Source of the DNA: Rikenellaceae bacterium
GTDB taxonomy: Bacteria > Bacteroidota > Bacteroidia > Bacteroidales > Rikenellaceae
NCBI GenBank assembly: GCA_015059955.1
Contig: SUZK01000001.1
Location: 344,415-408,414, forward strand
Direction of reading: 5' to 3'
DNA length: 64,000 nucleotides
Position numbers and translations under genes: made by a program. This document shows, piece after piece, positions 8,724 to 17,454 of the stretch (the stretch's first letter is position 1; the number at the start of each line of letters is the position of its first letter). The notes below the pieces were generated by a model. That model was not told the origin of the DNA, did not search any database, and saw only the letters and a list, made by a program, of their open reading frames with translations.

Positions 8724-10118
8724 ATGAACGTTATAAAATTTTCTCTTACAAGGGTTATGGTCGCCATCGCGGCCATAGCCTTTGTTGTGGCTTGCGATAG
8801 GGGCAGCGAGACAAAAGAGGAGCTGCCAGACCTTAAACTTTCGGTAGAGGTGGATGATATCACAACCACTACGGCAAAGATTAAGGTTACGCACGAGCTC
8901 GATGCCGAGAATACGTGGTATGGCTTCGTAACCGACGATACCATAACCGACGCCAAGAGCCTTATCGAGAAGGCTGTTGCAGAGGGTGTCAATATGAAGG
9001 ATTTGCACCGCAGCAAGCAGTATATCACAATCCTTGAGGAGCTAACGCCAGGTACATCGTATCGCTATATCGCCATGGGTCTTACAGCCGAGGGCGTGCA
9101 GTATGGCGAGGTGGCGGTCGTTGAGTTCACCACACTCAAGGATGCTACTAACGACGATGAGGAGTATAACGGCATGCGTCGCAACGATGCGTGGAGTGTG
9201 ATGTATGTGGGCAAAGATAGGCTCGATGATGTGGACTACGACCACGTTGTGCGCGTTGTTAGCAGAGACGACAATCCCTATGCCATCACTCTTGTCTATG
9301 CCGATGCATACGACCCCTATCAGCTACGTGCGCTTGCCGATGCTATGCTCGTAGACCTCAAGGACTTCCTTAAGGAGTATAACGAGCAGAATGCTACGTC
9401 GTTCACCTTCGCCGATGTGCTCTATACTGGTAATGGTGCCGACGCTTTCGACCTCGATCCGGGCATGTATCGCGCTATCGCCGTAGGCTTCACCCCTATG
9501 GGTGAGGTAAGCGGCTTGTACGCGGTGAGCGATGAGTTCGAGGTTGAGGAGCAGATGGCGTCAGCAAACTATCGCGCATGGCTTGGTAACTGGACTATCG
9601 AGGGCCAGAATGGGGTTAGCACCACGGTAAATATCGCTAAGAAGCATGCCAACCGTTCGTTCATTATGACTGGCTGGGAGGGCTTCGATGACCTTGCAGT
9701 CGAGGTGGAGTATAATGCCGAGCTCGATGCTATGTTCTTCTACTCGCAACTTGTGGCCGAGGAGTACGACCTTGGTGAGGAGTATGGCAAGGCCGACATA
9801 TACCTCTTTGCCGGCGACGAGGATGGCTACTACTACGACAATAAGGATGGTGACTACTACATAGCCATTGCGGGTATCTTGGATGATGGCCAGCGTGCTA
9901 TTGTGCGCTACGGTGTCAATGTGCCAGGCTATCCTAAGTTCACGCAGATGTTCTTTATGGCCGATATCGACGGTAAGTTCTACACCTTCACTGCGGAGGA
10001 GGAGTTGCCATCGTTTATCGCTGCAATGAATCAGAATGCAACGACTTCGAGTTGTGCTAAGCGAGGCTTTACCCTTAAGCCTCTTGAGGCTCAGCCCAAG
10101 ACATGTCCTGCGCGATAG
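8724..10118 (+). CDS. FN3-like lipoprotein, last gene of the surface operon
   Basis: A 464-residue lipoprotein starting 6 bases after the preceding stop. The signal peptide ends in VVAC (Cys24) and is followed by DRGSETKEE, acidic as expected for surface export. Residues about 32-120 resemble a fibronectin type III or Ig-like domain (TTTTAKIKV, LTPGTSYRYIAMG, VVEFTTL). The remainder (about 150-440) is rich in aspartate, glutamate and tyrosine and shows no family I can name; it contains a beta-rich region near LGNWTIEGQ. The C-terminal 30 residues are basic and cysteine-containing and look less conserved. A strong terminator follows about 20 bases after the stop. Confidence 0.78.
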   Translation: MNVIKFSLTRVMVAIAAIAFVVACDRGSETKEELPDLKLSVEVDDITTTTAKIKVTHELDAENTWYGFVTDDTITDAKSLIEKAVAEGVNMKDLHRSKQYITILEELTPGTSYRYIAMGLTAEGVQYGEVAVVEFTTLKDATNDDEEYNGMRRNDAWSVMYVGKDRLDDVDYDHVVRVVSRDDNPYAITLVYADAYDPYQLRALADAMLVDLKDFLKEYNEQNATSFTFADVLYTGNGADAFDLDPGMYRAIAVGFTPMGEVSGLYAVSDEFEVEEQMASANYRAWLGNWTIEGQNGVSTTVNIAKKHANRSFIMTGWEGFDDLAVEVEYNAELDAMFFYSQLVAEEYDLGEEYGKADIYLFAGDEDGYYYDNKDGDYYIAIAGILDDGQRAIVRYGVNVPGYPKFTQMFFMADIDGKFYTFTAEEELPSFIAAMNQNATTSSCAKRGFTLKPLEAQPKTCPAR

Positions 10119-10138
10119 ACCAATTTAGTAATGTGATG

Positions 10139-10177
10139 ATGCCGACTAAAAAGCAATTTTTGGTCGGCATTTTTTTC
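10139..10177 (+). terminator. Rho-independent terminator of the surface lipoprotein operon
   Basis: A perfect ATGCCGAC/GTCGGCAT stem (10139-10146 with 10163-10170) is extended by an AAAAA/TTTTT pairing around a GCAA loop and followed by a run of seven T. It lies 20 bases beyond the last stop codon of the operon and is oriented for + strand transcription. Confidence 0.9.
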
Positions 10178-10245
10178 ATTCCCCACCGGGTTTTCGGACT
10201 GATCCCCAATAAGCCCAATACTGCACCCCGCACAGCGTCACATGA

Positions 10246-10279
10246 TACAAAAAAAACGGACAACCGAAGTTGTCCGTTT
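10246..10279 (-). terminator. Terminator of tRNA-Glu
   Basis: A perfect 10-base-pair stem (10254-10263 with 10270-10279; arm AAACGGACAA) with a 6-base loop. On the minus strand it is followed by a run of T's (the A-run ending at 10256 on the + strand). It begins 4 bases after the 3' end of the tRNA-Glu gene. Confidence 0.85.
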
Positions 10280-10282
10280 GAG

Positions 10283-10354
10283 TAGTGGATAGGGGATTCG
10301 AACCCCTATGTCATGCGTGAGAGGCATGTATCCTAGCCCTTAGATGAATCCACC
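10283..10354 (-). tRNA. tRNA-Glu (anticodon CTC)
   Basis: Reading the minus strand, a 72-base cloverleaf can be drawn. The acceptor stem is GGTGGAT with ATCCACT (first pair G-U), the D stem is ATCT with GGAT, and the anticodon arm is CATGC-CTCTCAC-GCATG. The anticodon is CTC, and the T arm contains GGTTCGAATCC. CCA is not encoded. Anticodon CTC reads GAG (Glu). It is transcribed from its own promoter upstream. Confidence 0.95.
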
Positions 10355-10381
10355 ATGTTTTCTTGTCCCCTTTTGACGCTG

Positions 10382-10412
10382 CAAATATACAGCCTTTTTT
10401 TTATTCTGCAAA
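10382..10412 (-). promoter_or_regulatory. Promoter of tRNA-Glu (-33 and -7 boxes)
   Basis: On the minus strand TTTG (10409-10412) and TATATTTG (10382-10389) are separated by 19 bases, matching the Bacteroidetes RpoD promoter. The predicted start is about 20 bases before the tRNA 5' end. Confidence 0.8.
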
Positions 10413-10547
10413 TTTTTTTGCAAAAAAAATGCAATAATCACCGCTTTTTTTACTTTTCACCCCGTGACATCCGCTATTCGCCGCCTCTTTTTGGCATCAT
10501 AGGTCTCTATCGTGGCGCGTCATCAGAGCTATCGTAGCCGATGTTTG

Positions 10548-10832
10548 TTACTCGATGATATATACGGTCTCGCCCTCGCGCTGCATGTGTAGCTCCTCGC
10601 GCGCGTATCTCTCGAGGTACTCGGGTGATTTCATATTCTCGCAGAAGGTACTGTCTGCCGCTATGCGTGCTTCGTACCTCGCTATATCCTTGTCGACCTC
10701 GGCACTCTTCTTCTTTGTCTGCTGCATATCGCGGATAGTGCGCACCGAGGTATAGATGGTGAATATCGCTATACCTGCGGTGAGTGTTATCCAGAATGCC
10801 TTGAGTGCGTTATTCTTTATGCGTACCTTCAT
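10548..10832 (-). CDS. Septum formation initiator family protein (DivIC/FtsB-like)
   Basis: A 94-residue protein with a short cytoplasmic basic start (MKVRIKNNALK), one membrane helix (about residues 12-30) and a coiled coil (about 33-65). The end, YLERYAREELHMQREGETVYII, matches the DivIC/FtsB family. FtsB-like proteins bridge FtsL and FtsQ in the division complex. It is the third gene of the hpt-queE-divIC unit, 12 bases downstream of queE. Family confidence is high; equivalence to FtsB or DivIC is by analogy. Confidence 0.85.
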   Translation of the reverse strand: MKVRIKNNALKAFWITLTAGIAIFTIYTSVRTIRDMQQTKKKSAEVDKDIARYEARIAADSTFCENMKSPEYLERYAREELHMQREGETVYIIE

Positions 10833-10844
10833 GGCCTTGTGACA

Positions 10845-11480
10845 TTATGGAATATGCATAAACTTATGCGCCTGAATAGATATGTTCCACTCGGGGTTTG
10901 CCTTGACCCACTCGACGATGGTGGGTATGATGCTCTCATATACGCTCCATTCGGGCTGCACGTATAGTCGGCATTTGCGACCTACCTTGCGGCTGCACTC
11001 CACTGCCCAGTTCAGGTCATCCTCGCTCTGTATTATCACCTTGAGCTCGTCGGCACGGCGGAATGCCTCGTCGAGAGGTGGCAGCTGGCGCTTTGGTGAT
11101 AGGCATACCCAGTCGAACTCGCCACTTAGGGGTTGTGTTCCCGACGTCTCAAGAAATATCTCGAGGCCTTTGGCGTGAAGCTCGCGTGTGAGCATGCCAA
11201 GAGGGTACAACAGTGGCTCGCCACCAGTGATGACTATGGCCTGTGCCGAGCATGACGAGGCGCGCTCGACGATGGTTGCCACCTCCGTTGGTGGGAATAC
11301 CTTAGGGTTCCACGTATACTTGGCATCACACCAGCGGCAGCCTACATCGCAGCCACCGAGGCGTATGAAGTAGGCGGGCTTACCGGCGTGGTAGCCCTCA
11401 CCCTGCACGGTGTAGAAGTCCTCGACGAGGGGTAGCTTGCGGCCACCCTCCAATAGCTCCAAATCGGGATTAATCTTCAT
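10845..11480 (-). CDS. queE: 7-carboxy-7-deazaguanine synthase QueE
   Basis: A 211-residue radical SAM enzyme that converts 6-carboxy-tetrahydropterin to 7-carboxy-7-deazaguanine in queuosine precursor synthesis. The cluster-binding CxxxCxxC is C44-C48-C51 (GGCDVGCRWC), and the N-terminal VQGEGYHAG segment and central TGGEPLL are typical of QueE. The start codon overlaps the end of hpt by 11 bases. Another queuosine gene, queA, lies at 37677-38888. Confidence 0.93.
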   Translation of the reverse strand: MKINPDLELLEGGRKLPLVEDFYTVQGEGYHAGKPAYFIRLGGCDVGCRWCDAKYTWNPKVFPPTEVATIVERASSCSAQAIVITGGEPLLYPLGMLTRELHAKGLEIFLETSGTQPLSGEFDWVCLSPKRQLPPLDEAFRRADELKVIIQSEDDLNWAVECSRKVGRKCRLYVQPEWSVYESIIPTIVEWVKANPEWNISIQAHKFMHIP

Positions 11481-12021
11481 CTAAAACGTAAATATCTTTG
11501 AGGTTGCGGCCTATCTGGTTGTAGTCTAAGCCGTAACCAACGATAAACTCATTGCCGATAGGCATTGCCACATAGTCAATATTATACTCGTAGAGGAACT
11601 TCTCGGGCTTAAAGAAGAGCGTGCATATAGAGATGCTTGCTGGCTTGCGCTCCTTGAGGTAGTCGAGCAGATAGTTCATGCTGTGGCCTGTCTCGACGAT
11701 ATCCTCGACGATGATGATATCCTTGCCCTCAATGTCGAAGTCGATGCCGAGGTGCTGCTTTACCTGGCCTGTCGACTGAGTACCCTCGTATGATGAAATC
11801 TTCACGAAGGCGAGGCGGCAATCGAACTTTGTCTTGCGCACCAAGTCGCTGAGGAAGAGGAAGGCCCCCGACAATACGCCGAGGAAGATAGGAGTCTTGC
11901 CCTCGTAGCGCTCGTTGAGTTGGTCGGCAACGCGCTGCACCGCCTTGTCGATCTCATCTGCGGGTATCATAGTCTTGAACTTACGGTCCAAAAGCTTGAT
12001 TCTTTCGATATTCTCTGCCAT
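11470..12021 (-). CDS. hpt: Hypoxanthine phosphoribosyltransferase
   Basis: A 183-residue purine salvage enzyme. The PRPP-binding loop is VEDIVETGH (residues 105-113), and SGAFLFLSDL and a conserved C-terminal region containing YNQIGRNL also fit the Hpt family. It transfers phosphoribose from PRPP to hypoxanthine (and probably guanine) in the cytoplasm. It is the first gene of a three-gene unit with queE and divIC and has its own promoter immediately beyond hydF. Confidence 0.93.
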   Translation of the reverse strand: MAENIERIKLLDRKFKTMIPADEIDKAVQRVADQLNERYEGKTPIFLGVLSGAFLFLSDLVRKTKFDCRLAFVKISSYEGTQSTGQVKQHLGIDFDIEGKDIIIVEDIVETGHSMNYLLDYLKERKPASISICTLFFKPEKFLYEYNIDYVAMPIGNEFIVGYGLDYNQIGRNLKDIYVLDED

Positions 12022-12080
12022 AATATATAGGTGTAATCGTTTATATTCCTGCTGTTATTAATGTCGCATCATTATGATGC

Positions 12081-12112
12081 CAAAGTTACTAATTTTTCTC
12101 TCAACATCCAAA
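12081..12112 (-). promoter_or_regulatory. Promoter of hpt-queE-divIC
   Basis: On the minus strand TTTG (12109-12112) and TAACTTTG (12081-12088) are 20 bases apart. The -33 box touches the hydF stop codon, so the hpt unit is probably independent of the hydrogenase operon. The leader is about 55 bases. Confidence 0.75.
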
Positions 12113-13303
12113 CTACTCGGTGCGCACGCGCTCCAGTATGCCTGTGAGGGCTGCTAATATCACGCCGTAGTTGGTTATTGCCACCCCCTGCTGTCGTGCG
12201 CGCTCCACACGGCTGAGCACATGCTTGCGGTTGAACATGCAGGCGCCGCAGTGTATCACAAGGTCGTAGGGCGTAAGGTCGTCGGGGTAGTCGGCGCCAC
12301 CCACAATGTCTATATGTAGCCCCTCGCCAAAGCGCTTGCGAAGCAGTCGTGGTAGCTTCACACGCCCTATATCCTCGTTCTGTGGCATATGTGTGCATGC
12401 CTCGGCAATGAGTATTCGCGACTGCTCGGTTAGCGACGATAGCGCACGCACACCCTCGGTGAAGAGCTTGATGTCGCCCTTGTAGCGCGCAAAGAGTATC
12501 GAGAACGATGTGAGCGTCGACGCCTCGGGCTTCAGCTTGTATACCTCGTTGAAGGCCTGCGAGTCGGTTATGATAAGCTTGGGTGGCGCTTGCAGCATCG
12601 CTAATGCCTCGGCCATGCGGTCGGGTGTACAGCAGATGGGCACACATCCTCTATCAAGTAGCTCGCGTATGGTCTGCACCTGTGGCTGTATAAGGCGTCC
12701 TTTTGGTGCGGACTTATCCTGTGGCATTACAAGTAACACGCTGTCGCCAGCATCGCAGAAGCCCTCAGTGATAAGGCGCTCATCGCTCTTGCGGCAGCTA
12801 ACGATGGCCTCGTGTAGTGCCTCGATGCCCTCGCCCGTAAGTGCGCTTATGGCGTATACCTTACGCCCAAAACGCTTATTAAGGGTCGCCAAGATGTCGT
12901 TGTAGTTCGCGTTGCGGTCTATCTGTGCGAGTGCTACTATTGCAGGTATCTCCCTTATGCGGCACTCCTCTATTATGCGCTCCTCGACGTCGCACTCCTC
13001 GCCAAGGCAGAGGATTACGGCTATATCGGTCTTGTCCAGCACCTTTGCCGTACGCGCCATACGCTCCTTACCAAGCGTAGTGCGGTCGTCGAGACCTGGG
13101 GTGTCAATGATTACGGCGGCCCCCAAGCCGTATAACTCCATAGCCTTATGCACGGGGTCGGTCGTCGTGCCGGCCTCGGCTGATACTATGGCAACATCCT
13201 GCCCAGTAAGTCGATTTATCAGTGTCGACTTACCAGCGTTAGTGCGGCCAAAGATGGCGACATGGATGCGCTCCGAGGTAGGTGTTGTGGGTGTTGCGGC
13301 CAT
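12113..13303 (-). CDS. hydF: [FeFe]-hydrogenase maturation GTPase HydF
   Basis: A 396-residue scaffold GTPase that assembles the 2Fe subcluster precursor and delivers it to apo-hydrogenase. The N-terminal P-loop is GRTNAGKS (19-26), with DTPG further on. The C-terminal cluster site has the HydF pattern CxH...HCxxC: C303-T-H305, then H351-C352-x-x-C355. All ligands are present. It is the last gene of the hydrogenase unit, 3 bases after hydG. Confidence 0.95.
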   Translation of the reverse strand: MAATPTTPTSERIHVAIFGRTNAGKSTLINRLTGQDVAIVSAEAGTTTDPVHKAMELYGLGAAVIIDTPGLDDRTTLGKERMARTAKVLDKTDIAVILCLGEECDVEERIIEECRIREIPAIVALAQIDRNANYNDILATLNKRFGRKVYAISALTGEGIEALHEAIVSCRKSDERLITEGFCDAGDSVLLVMPQDKSAPKGRLIQPQVQTIRELLDRGCVPICCTPDRMAEALAMLQAPPKLIITDSQAFNEVYKLKPEASTLTSFSILFARYKGDIKLFTEGVRALSSLTEQSRILIAEACTHMPQNEDIGRVKLPRLLRKRFGEGLHIDIVGGADYPDDLTPYDLVIHCGACMFNRKHVLSRVERARQQGVAITNYGVILAALTGILERVRTE

Positions 13304-13306
13304 ACG

Positions 13307-14731
13307 TTAAAATCTAAAGTCGCGCTTACCCTCGACGATAGCTCGGAGGTTCTCCTCGGTTATGCGGCGTACCTTGTCCGAAGGTATCACCTGCTTGAGG
13401 TTGTGTATCATCTTCATAGCCTCGACCTTAACCTTTGGTGATGCGTAGTCCTCGGCATACTCGGCAAGTGTCATAAGGGCGTTTGGCGCACAGCAGTTAC
13501 CTATAAGGCCACGCTTTGCCAACGACATGAAACGGTCACCAGTGCGGCCCTCGCGGTAGCAGGCGGTGCAGAAGCTTGGTATGTAGCCGAGCTCCAAGAG
13601 CCAGCCTACAATCTGGTCGAGGGTGCGGTTATCCGAGATGTCAAACTGTGCCGACTCCTCGGCATCCTCCACGCCCTCGGCATAGCCACCCACCGATGTC
13701 TTCGAGCCACCGCTAAGCTGCGATACACCCACGTCGAGCACAAGTTCGCGTGAACGCTGTGACTCGCGTGTCGAGACTATCATGCCTGTATAAGGCACGG
13801 CAAGACGCAACACGGCCACAATACGGCGGAACACCTCGTCAGTAACAGCATTAGGGAAGTCCTTGGGGTCAATGTCGTCTGCTGGACGGATACGTGGCAC
13901 GCTGATAGTGTGTGGACCTACACCAAAACGAGCCTCGAGGTGCTCGGCATGCATAAGGATACCCACCACATCGTAGCGGTAGTTCGACAGACCAAACAGG
14001 GCGCCTACACCCACATCGTCGATACCGCCGAGCATAGCGCGGTCCATCGCCTCGGTGTGGTATGCCCAGTCGCTCTTAGGGCCTGTGGGGTGCAGCTTCT
14101 CGTATGCCTCGCGGTCGTAGGTCTCCTCGAAGAGGATATATGTGCCGATACCGGCATCCTTAAGACGTGTGTAGTTCTCGACAGTCGTAGCCGCGATGTT
14201 GACATTCACACGACGTATAGCGCCATTCTTGTGGTGTATCGAGTAGATGGTGTTGATAGACTCCAATACATACTCGATAGGGCTCTGCGTGGGGTGCTCA
14301 CCAGTCTCAAGGGCAAGGCGCTTGTGGCCCATATCCTGAAGGGCGATGACCTCACGACGTATCTCCTCCTGTGTGAGCTTACGGCGAGGAATGGTGCGGT
14401 TCTTAGCGTGATAGGGGCAGTATACGCACCCATTTACACAGTAGTTCGAGAGATACAATGGCGCGAACATCACTATACGGTTGCCATATATCTTCTCTTT
14501 CAGGCGGCGAGCGATAGCGTACATGCGCTCCTCGATATCCTTATCCTCGACCTCGATGAGTACAGCAGCCTCGCGGTGCGTGAGGCCATTGCCAAGCTCG
14601 GCCTTTGCGAGTATCTCCTCTATCAGTGCTCGGTCATTACGCATCTTTTGAGCATACTCCAATGTTGCGCGAATCTCACCATCGTGGATAAACTCGGCTG
14701 CATGCTCCGATTTTACGTTATATTCTGTCAT
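13307..14731 (-). CDS. hydG: [FeFe]-hydrogenase maturase HydG (tyrosine lyase)
   Basis: A 474-residue radical SAM enzyme that cleaves tyrosine to supply the CO and CN ligands of the H-cluster. The SAM-cluster motif is C98-x3-C102-x2-C105 (YCVNGCVYC). The C-terminal auxiliary cluster motif CTAC with a cysteine 22 residues later is intact, as HydG needs. Length is typical. It sits between hydE and hydF with gaps of 3 bases on both sides, indicating one transcript. Confidence 0.95.
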   Translation of the reverse strand: MTEYNVKSEHAAEFIHDGEIRATLEYAQKMRNDRALIEEILAKAELGNGLTHREAAVLIEVEDKDIEERMYAIARRLKEKIYGNRIVMFAPLYLSNYCVNGCVYCPYHAKNRTIPRRKLTQEEIRREVIALQDMGHKRLALETGEHPTQSPIEYVLESINTIYSIHHKNGAIRRVNVNIAATTVENYTRLKDAGIGTYILFEETYDREAYEKLHPTGPKSDWAYHTEAMDRAMLGGIDDVGVGALFGLSNYRYDVVGILMHAEHLEARFGVGPHTISVPRIRPADDIDPKDFPNAVTDEVFRRIVAVLRLAVPYTGMIVSTRESQRSRELVLDVGVSQLSGGSKTSVGGYAEGVEDAEESAQFDISDNRTLDQIVGWLLELGYIPSFCTACYREGRTGDRFMSLAKRGLIGNCCAPNALMTLAEYAEDYASPKVKVEAMKMIHNLKQVIPSDKVRRITEENLRAIVEGKRDFRF

Positions 14732-14734
14732 ATC

Positions 14735-15781
14735 TTATTCGTTTTTATAATCTCCTCGTGAGTAATTTATATTGTAACCAATGGTTTGTAGCTCCTTGTT
14801 TAGTGCCTCTAACCCCTCGGCGGCCTCCTTGCCCCACGATGCCTTGTTCTCGTATATGGCATACTTAGCCCTCACATCCGAGGGCGATAGGTTGGGCATC
14901 ACTACGTTAGCTCCCGAGAGTATGCCTTCAAGACGCCCCGTGGGCGATAGTGTCGCGAGAGCTGTTGTCGAGGGTATTAGCGCATGGGGGAGCATAAGTC
15001 GCGCTATGGCCACTGCCGCCAATGTTAGCTTTAGGTCGCCCGCAGGCTCGTTGCCCAGAGGCGTGGCGTGGTGGGGGAGGAAGGGACCTATGCCCACCAT
15101 CTCACACTCCATACTCTTGATAAGTTGCAGGTCTTCGACTATATGGCTGATTGTCTGTCCCTTGACGCCTATCATCATGCCCATGCCCACCTGGTAACCA
15201 AGACTCTTGAGGTCGCGGATGCAGTCGAGACGATGTTTAAGGCCTCTGCCCGCGGGGTGCAGACTCTCGTATAGCGCCTCGTTTGCTGCCTCGTGGCGTA
15301 ATAGGTAGCGGTTAGCGCCTGCTGTCTTGAGTGCCTCGTATGAGTCGCGGCGTCGCTCTCCAAGCGATAGTGTTATGGCCACATCGGGGTAGGTAGTGCG
15401 CATCATTGATATTAGCTCCGTGAGCCAGGCATCGCTGTGTGTGGCATCCTCACCACCCTGAAGTACGAAGGTGCGGAAGCCGAGGGCATATCCCTCGCGG
15501 CAGCACGCCATCACCTCCTCCATAGTTAGACGATACCTCTCGGCGCTACGGTTGCTGCGCCTAAGGCCGCAGTATAGGCAGTCTTGGTGGCAGTAACTCG
15601 AGAGCTCGATGAGACCTCGTATATATATGCCATGTCCGAACTGCTTTTGTGCAGTTCGGACAGCATTATCACGCAAGAGTTGTAGCACGCCATCGTCTGT
15701 GGCACACTGTGTAAGAAGTGCCTCAAGGCTCGCGTTGTCGAGCCCACCAGTGGATGTCAACTGCTCAACTAACTCTCTCAT
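14735..15781 (-). CDS. hydE: [FeFe]-hydrogenase maturase HydE
   Basis: A 348-residue radical SAM protein. The cluster motif is C64-x3-C68-x2-C71 (YCHQDCLYCG), followed by LRRSN as in HydE. HydE acts on the Fe-CO-CN complex made by HydG during assembly of the dithiolate-bridged diiron site. It starts 7 bases after the hydrogenase gene and ends 3 bases before hydG. Confidence 0.94.
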   Translation of the reverse strand: MRELVEQLTSTGGLDNASLEALLTQCATDDGVLQLLRDNAVRTAQKQFGHGIYIRGLIELSSYCHQDCLYCGLRRSNRSAERYRLTMEEVMACCREGYALGFRTFVLQGGEDATHSDAWLTELISMMRTTYPDVAITLSLGERRRDSYEALKTAGANRYLLRHEAANEALYESLHPAGRGLKHRLDCIRDLKSLGYQVGMGMMIGVKGQTISHIVEDLQLIKSMECEMVGIGPFLPHHATPLGNEPAGDLKLTLAAVAIARLMLPHALIPSTTALATLSPTGRLEGILSGANVVMPNLSPSDVRAKYAIYENKASWGKEAAEGLEALNKELQTIGYNINYSRGDYKNE

Positions 15782-15788
15782 ATTTAGG

Positions 15789-17237
15789 TTATCTCTTCTT
15801 TAGCTCGGCATCAAAGGTCTTCTTGCCATCGCCATATGCGGTGTGTACGCTTGGACCTGAGATACAGCCACCGTCGCAGACCATTACCTCGATGAACTGT
15901 GCCGGAGCCTTACCTGTCTTGCCGTATGCCTTCAATAGACCGACGTTCTTCTTGTTTAGACCCGCAATCTGCAATGTAGTGAAGTCGAGCTTGCCGTCAA
16001 CCAACTCCTTGACAGCAGCCGTAACACCACCATTCTCCGCAAAGCCGTGAGCCGAGCGACGTGATGCGCAATCTACTGGGTGGATGTGAGCCTCACCAAG
16101 CTCAATATTCATACCACCGAGGATAGCGTGAACCTCCTCGTAGGTAAGTACGAAGTCTACCTTACCCTCAAGACCCTCGCGACGTACCTCCTTACGCTTG
16201 GCGATACATGGACCTACGAATACGAGCTTCGCGTTAGGATACTTCTCGCGTGCAAGCTCAGCAGTGTAAATCATAGGTGAGTATGTCGATGAGATATACT
16301 TCTTAAGCTCTGGGGCGTGCTTTGCAGCCATCTCCATATATGATGGGCAGCACGATGTGGTCATAAATGGCTGACCCTCTGCCATCTTCTCTGCGAACTC
16401 GTGAGTCTCCTTCTCGGTAGTAATCTCGGCACCACGTGCAACCTCGATAACGTCCTTAAAGCCGATAGCCTTGATAGCGCCATATACCTGCTCGGTAGGC
16501 ACGTTGTACTGCGAAAGGATTGATGGAGCAACCATCGCCACTACCTCCTCGCCACGACGTATAGCCTCAAGGATGTCGAATACCTGCGAAATCTCGAAGA
16601 TAGCACCAAAAGGACAAGCGTTCATACACTTACCGCAGTAGATACACTTTGTCTCGTCAATATGCTCTACGCCATACTCATCCTTAGAGATAGCGCCTAC
16701 GGGACATGCCTCCTCGCAAGGTACGGGGATGTATACGATAGCGTGGTATGGACAAGCGGCGAAACACTTACCGCAGCTGATACAGATGTTGTGGTTAATC
16801 TTACCCTGCGATGTGTCGGGGTCAAACTCGATGGCATTCTTAGGACAAGCATGCTCACAAGCACGTGCCACACAGCCACGACAGAGGTTAGTGATATCGT
16901 AGTTTGTGCGTACGCATGATGAGCAAGCCTCGTCGATAACGCACATGATGTTATCCTTAATCTTCTTGCGGTCGAGAGCCATCTTGGCATATGCTGATAG
17001 TGGCATAAGCTCATCCTGCTCGTCGGTCATGTCGTAGCCCAATAGAGGAAGTGACTTGTACTTCCATACGGCGCGCTCCTTGTGGATGCAGCAACGGCCA
17101 CGTACCTTAGAGTTACGGGGACTAAACTCAATGGGTACTCGATCAATTTTCTCGACGAGTGCACCCTCATTCCAGAGGCTCACAAGCTTTGTGAGAAGTC
17201 TCTGGCGAACGATCATTACGTTATTCTTAATTGCCAT
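15789..17237 (-). CDS. Monomeric [FeFe]-hydrogenase, group B-type
   Basis: A 482-residue protein from the ATG at 17237. An in-frame ATG at 17276 is rejected because a promoter (17266-17273) lies between the two. Three cysteine-rich regions occur in the N-terminal half: CRGCVARACEHACP, CISCGKCFAACP and CIYCGKCMNACP, the last two being ferredoxin-type 4Fe-4S sites. The H-cluster domain shows L1 TTSCCPSY, L2 VGPCIAKRKE and L3 VMVCDGGCISGP. The L3 ending SGP and the Tyr in L1 differ from group A (bidirectional or bifurcating) enzymes and fit the monomeric group B1/B3 family. No NuoE/F-like partners are adjacent, so the electron partner is unknown; ferredoxin is an inference. It leads the hydE-hydG-hydF operon. 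Confidence 0.92.
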   Translation of the reverse strand: MAIKNNVMIVRQRLLTKLVSLWNEGALVEKIDRVPIEFSPRNSKVRGRCCIHKERAVWKYKSLPLLGYDMTDEQDELMPLSAYAKMALDRKKIKDNIMCVIDEACSSCVRTNYDITNLCRGCVARACEHACPKNAIEFDPDTSQGKINHNICISCGKCFAACPYHAIVYIPVPCEEACPVGAISKDEYGVEHIDETKCIYCGKCMNACPFGAIFEISQVFDILEAIRRGEEVVAMVAPSILSQYNVPTEQVYGAIKAIGFKDVIEVARGAEITTEKETHEFAEKMAEGQPFMTTSCCPSYMEMAAKHAPELKKYISSTYSPMIYTAELAREKYPNAKLVFVGPCIAKRKEVRREGLEGKVDFVLTYEEVHAILGGMNIELGEAHIHPVDCASRRSAHGFAENGGVTAAVKELVDGKLDFTTLQIAGLNKKNVGLLKAYGKTGKAPAQFIEVMVCDGGCISGPSVHTAYGDGKKTFDAELKKR

Positions 17238-17265
17238 ACGAGTGGTGTTAGTATTATTAATTGAG

Positions 17266-17273
17266 CAAAGATA
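17266..17273 (-). promoter_or_regulatory. -7 box of the hydrogenase operon
   Basis: TATCTTTG on the minus strand, with a predicted start near 17260. No clear TTTG is seen at -33. Its position decides the hydrogenase start (17237 rather than 17276). Confidence 0.6.
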
Positions 17274-17397
17274 CAATTTTTTACTATAAATTGGAAATAT
17301 CTTGACCCTTTTTTACGCGGAGTGCACTATTTTTTTTGTTCGATAGGGTGTTTGGGTTGCTCCTTTTGCCTCGCGTGCGTTATTATATATATATGTG

Positions 17398-17422
17398 TTC
17401 GGGCGCAAGCGGAGCGCCCGAA
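17398..17422. repeat. Perfect hairpin of unknown role
   Basis: A 9-base-pair stem (TTCGGGCGC with GCGCCCGAA) around a 7-base loop, in the 250-base gap between the hydrogenase promoter and the next terminator. It has no T-run on either side. The rest of this gap shows an AT run and the terminator listed next. Confidence 0.5.
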
Positions 17423-17454
17423 TAAAGAACTTCTCCTCCACCCGAAGTCTATAT

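Noticed and set aside
10103..10285. Small open frame (60 codons) after the surface operon
   Set aside because: It covers the operon terminator and the tRNA terminator and has no ribosome site or homology features.
13910..14761. Long open frame (283 codons) on the + strand across hydG
   Set aside because: It lies opposite the conserved hydG coding sequence with intact cluster motifs; the antisense translation shows no family features.
17380..17396. TA dinucleotide run near 17382-17395 as a regulatory or unstable repeat
   Set aside because: It is short (about seven units) and in an intergenic gap with no related promoter; phase variation is not supported.
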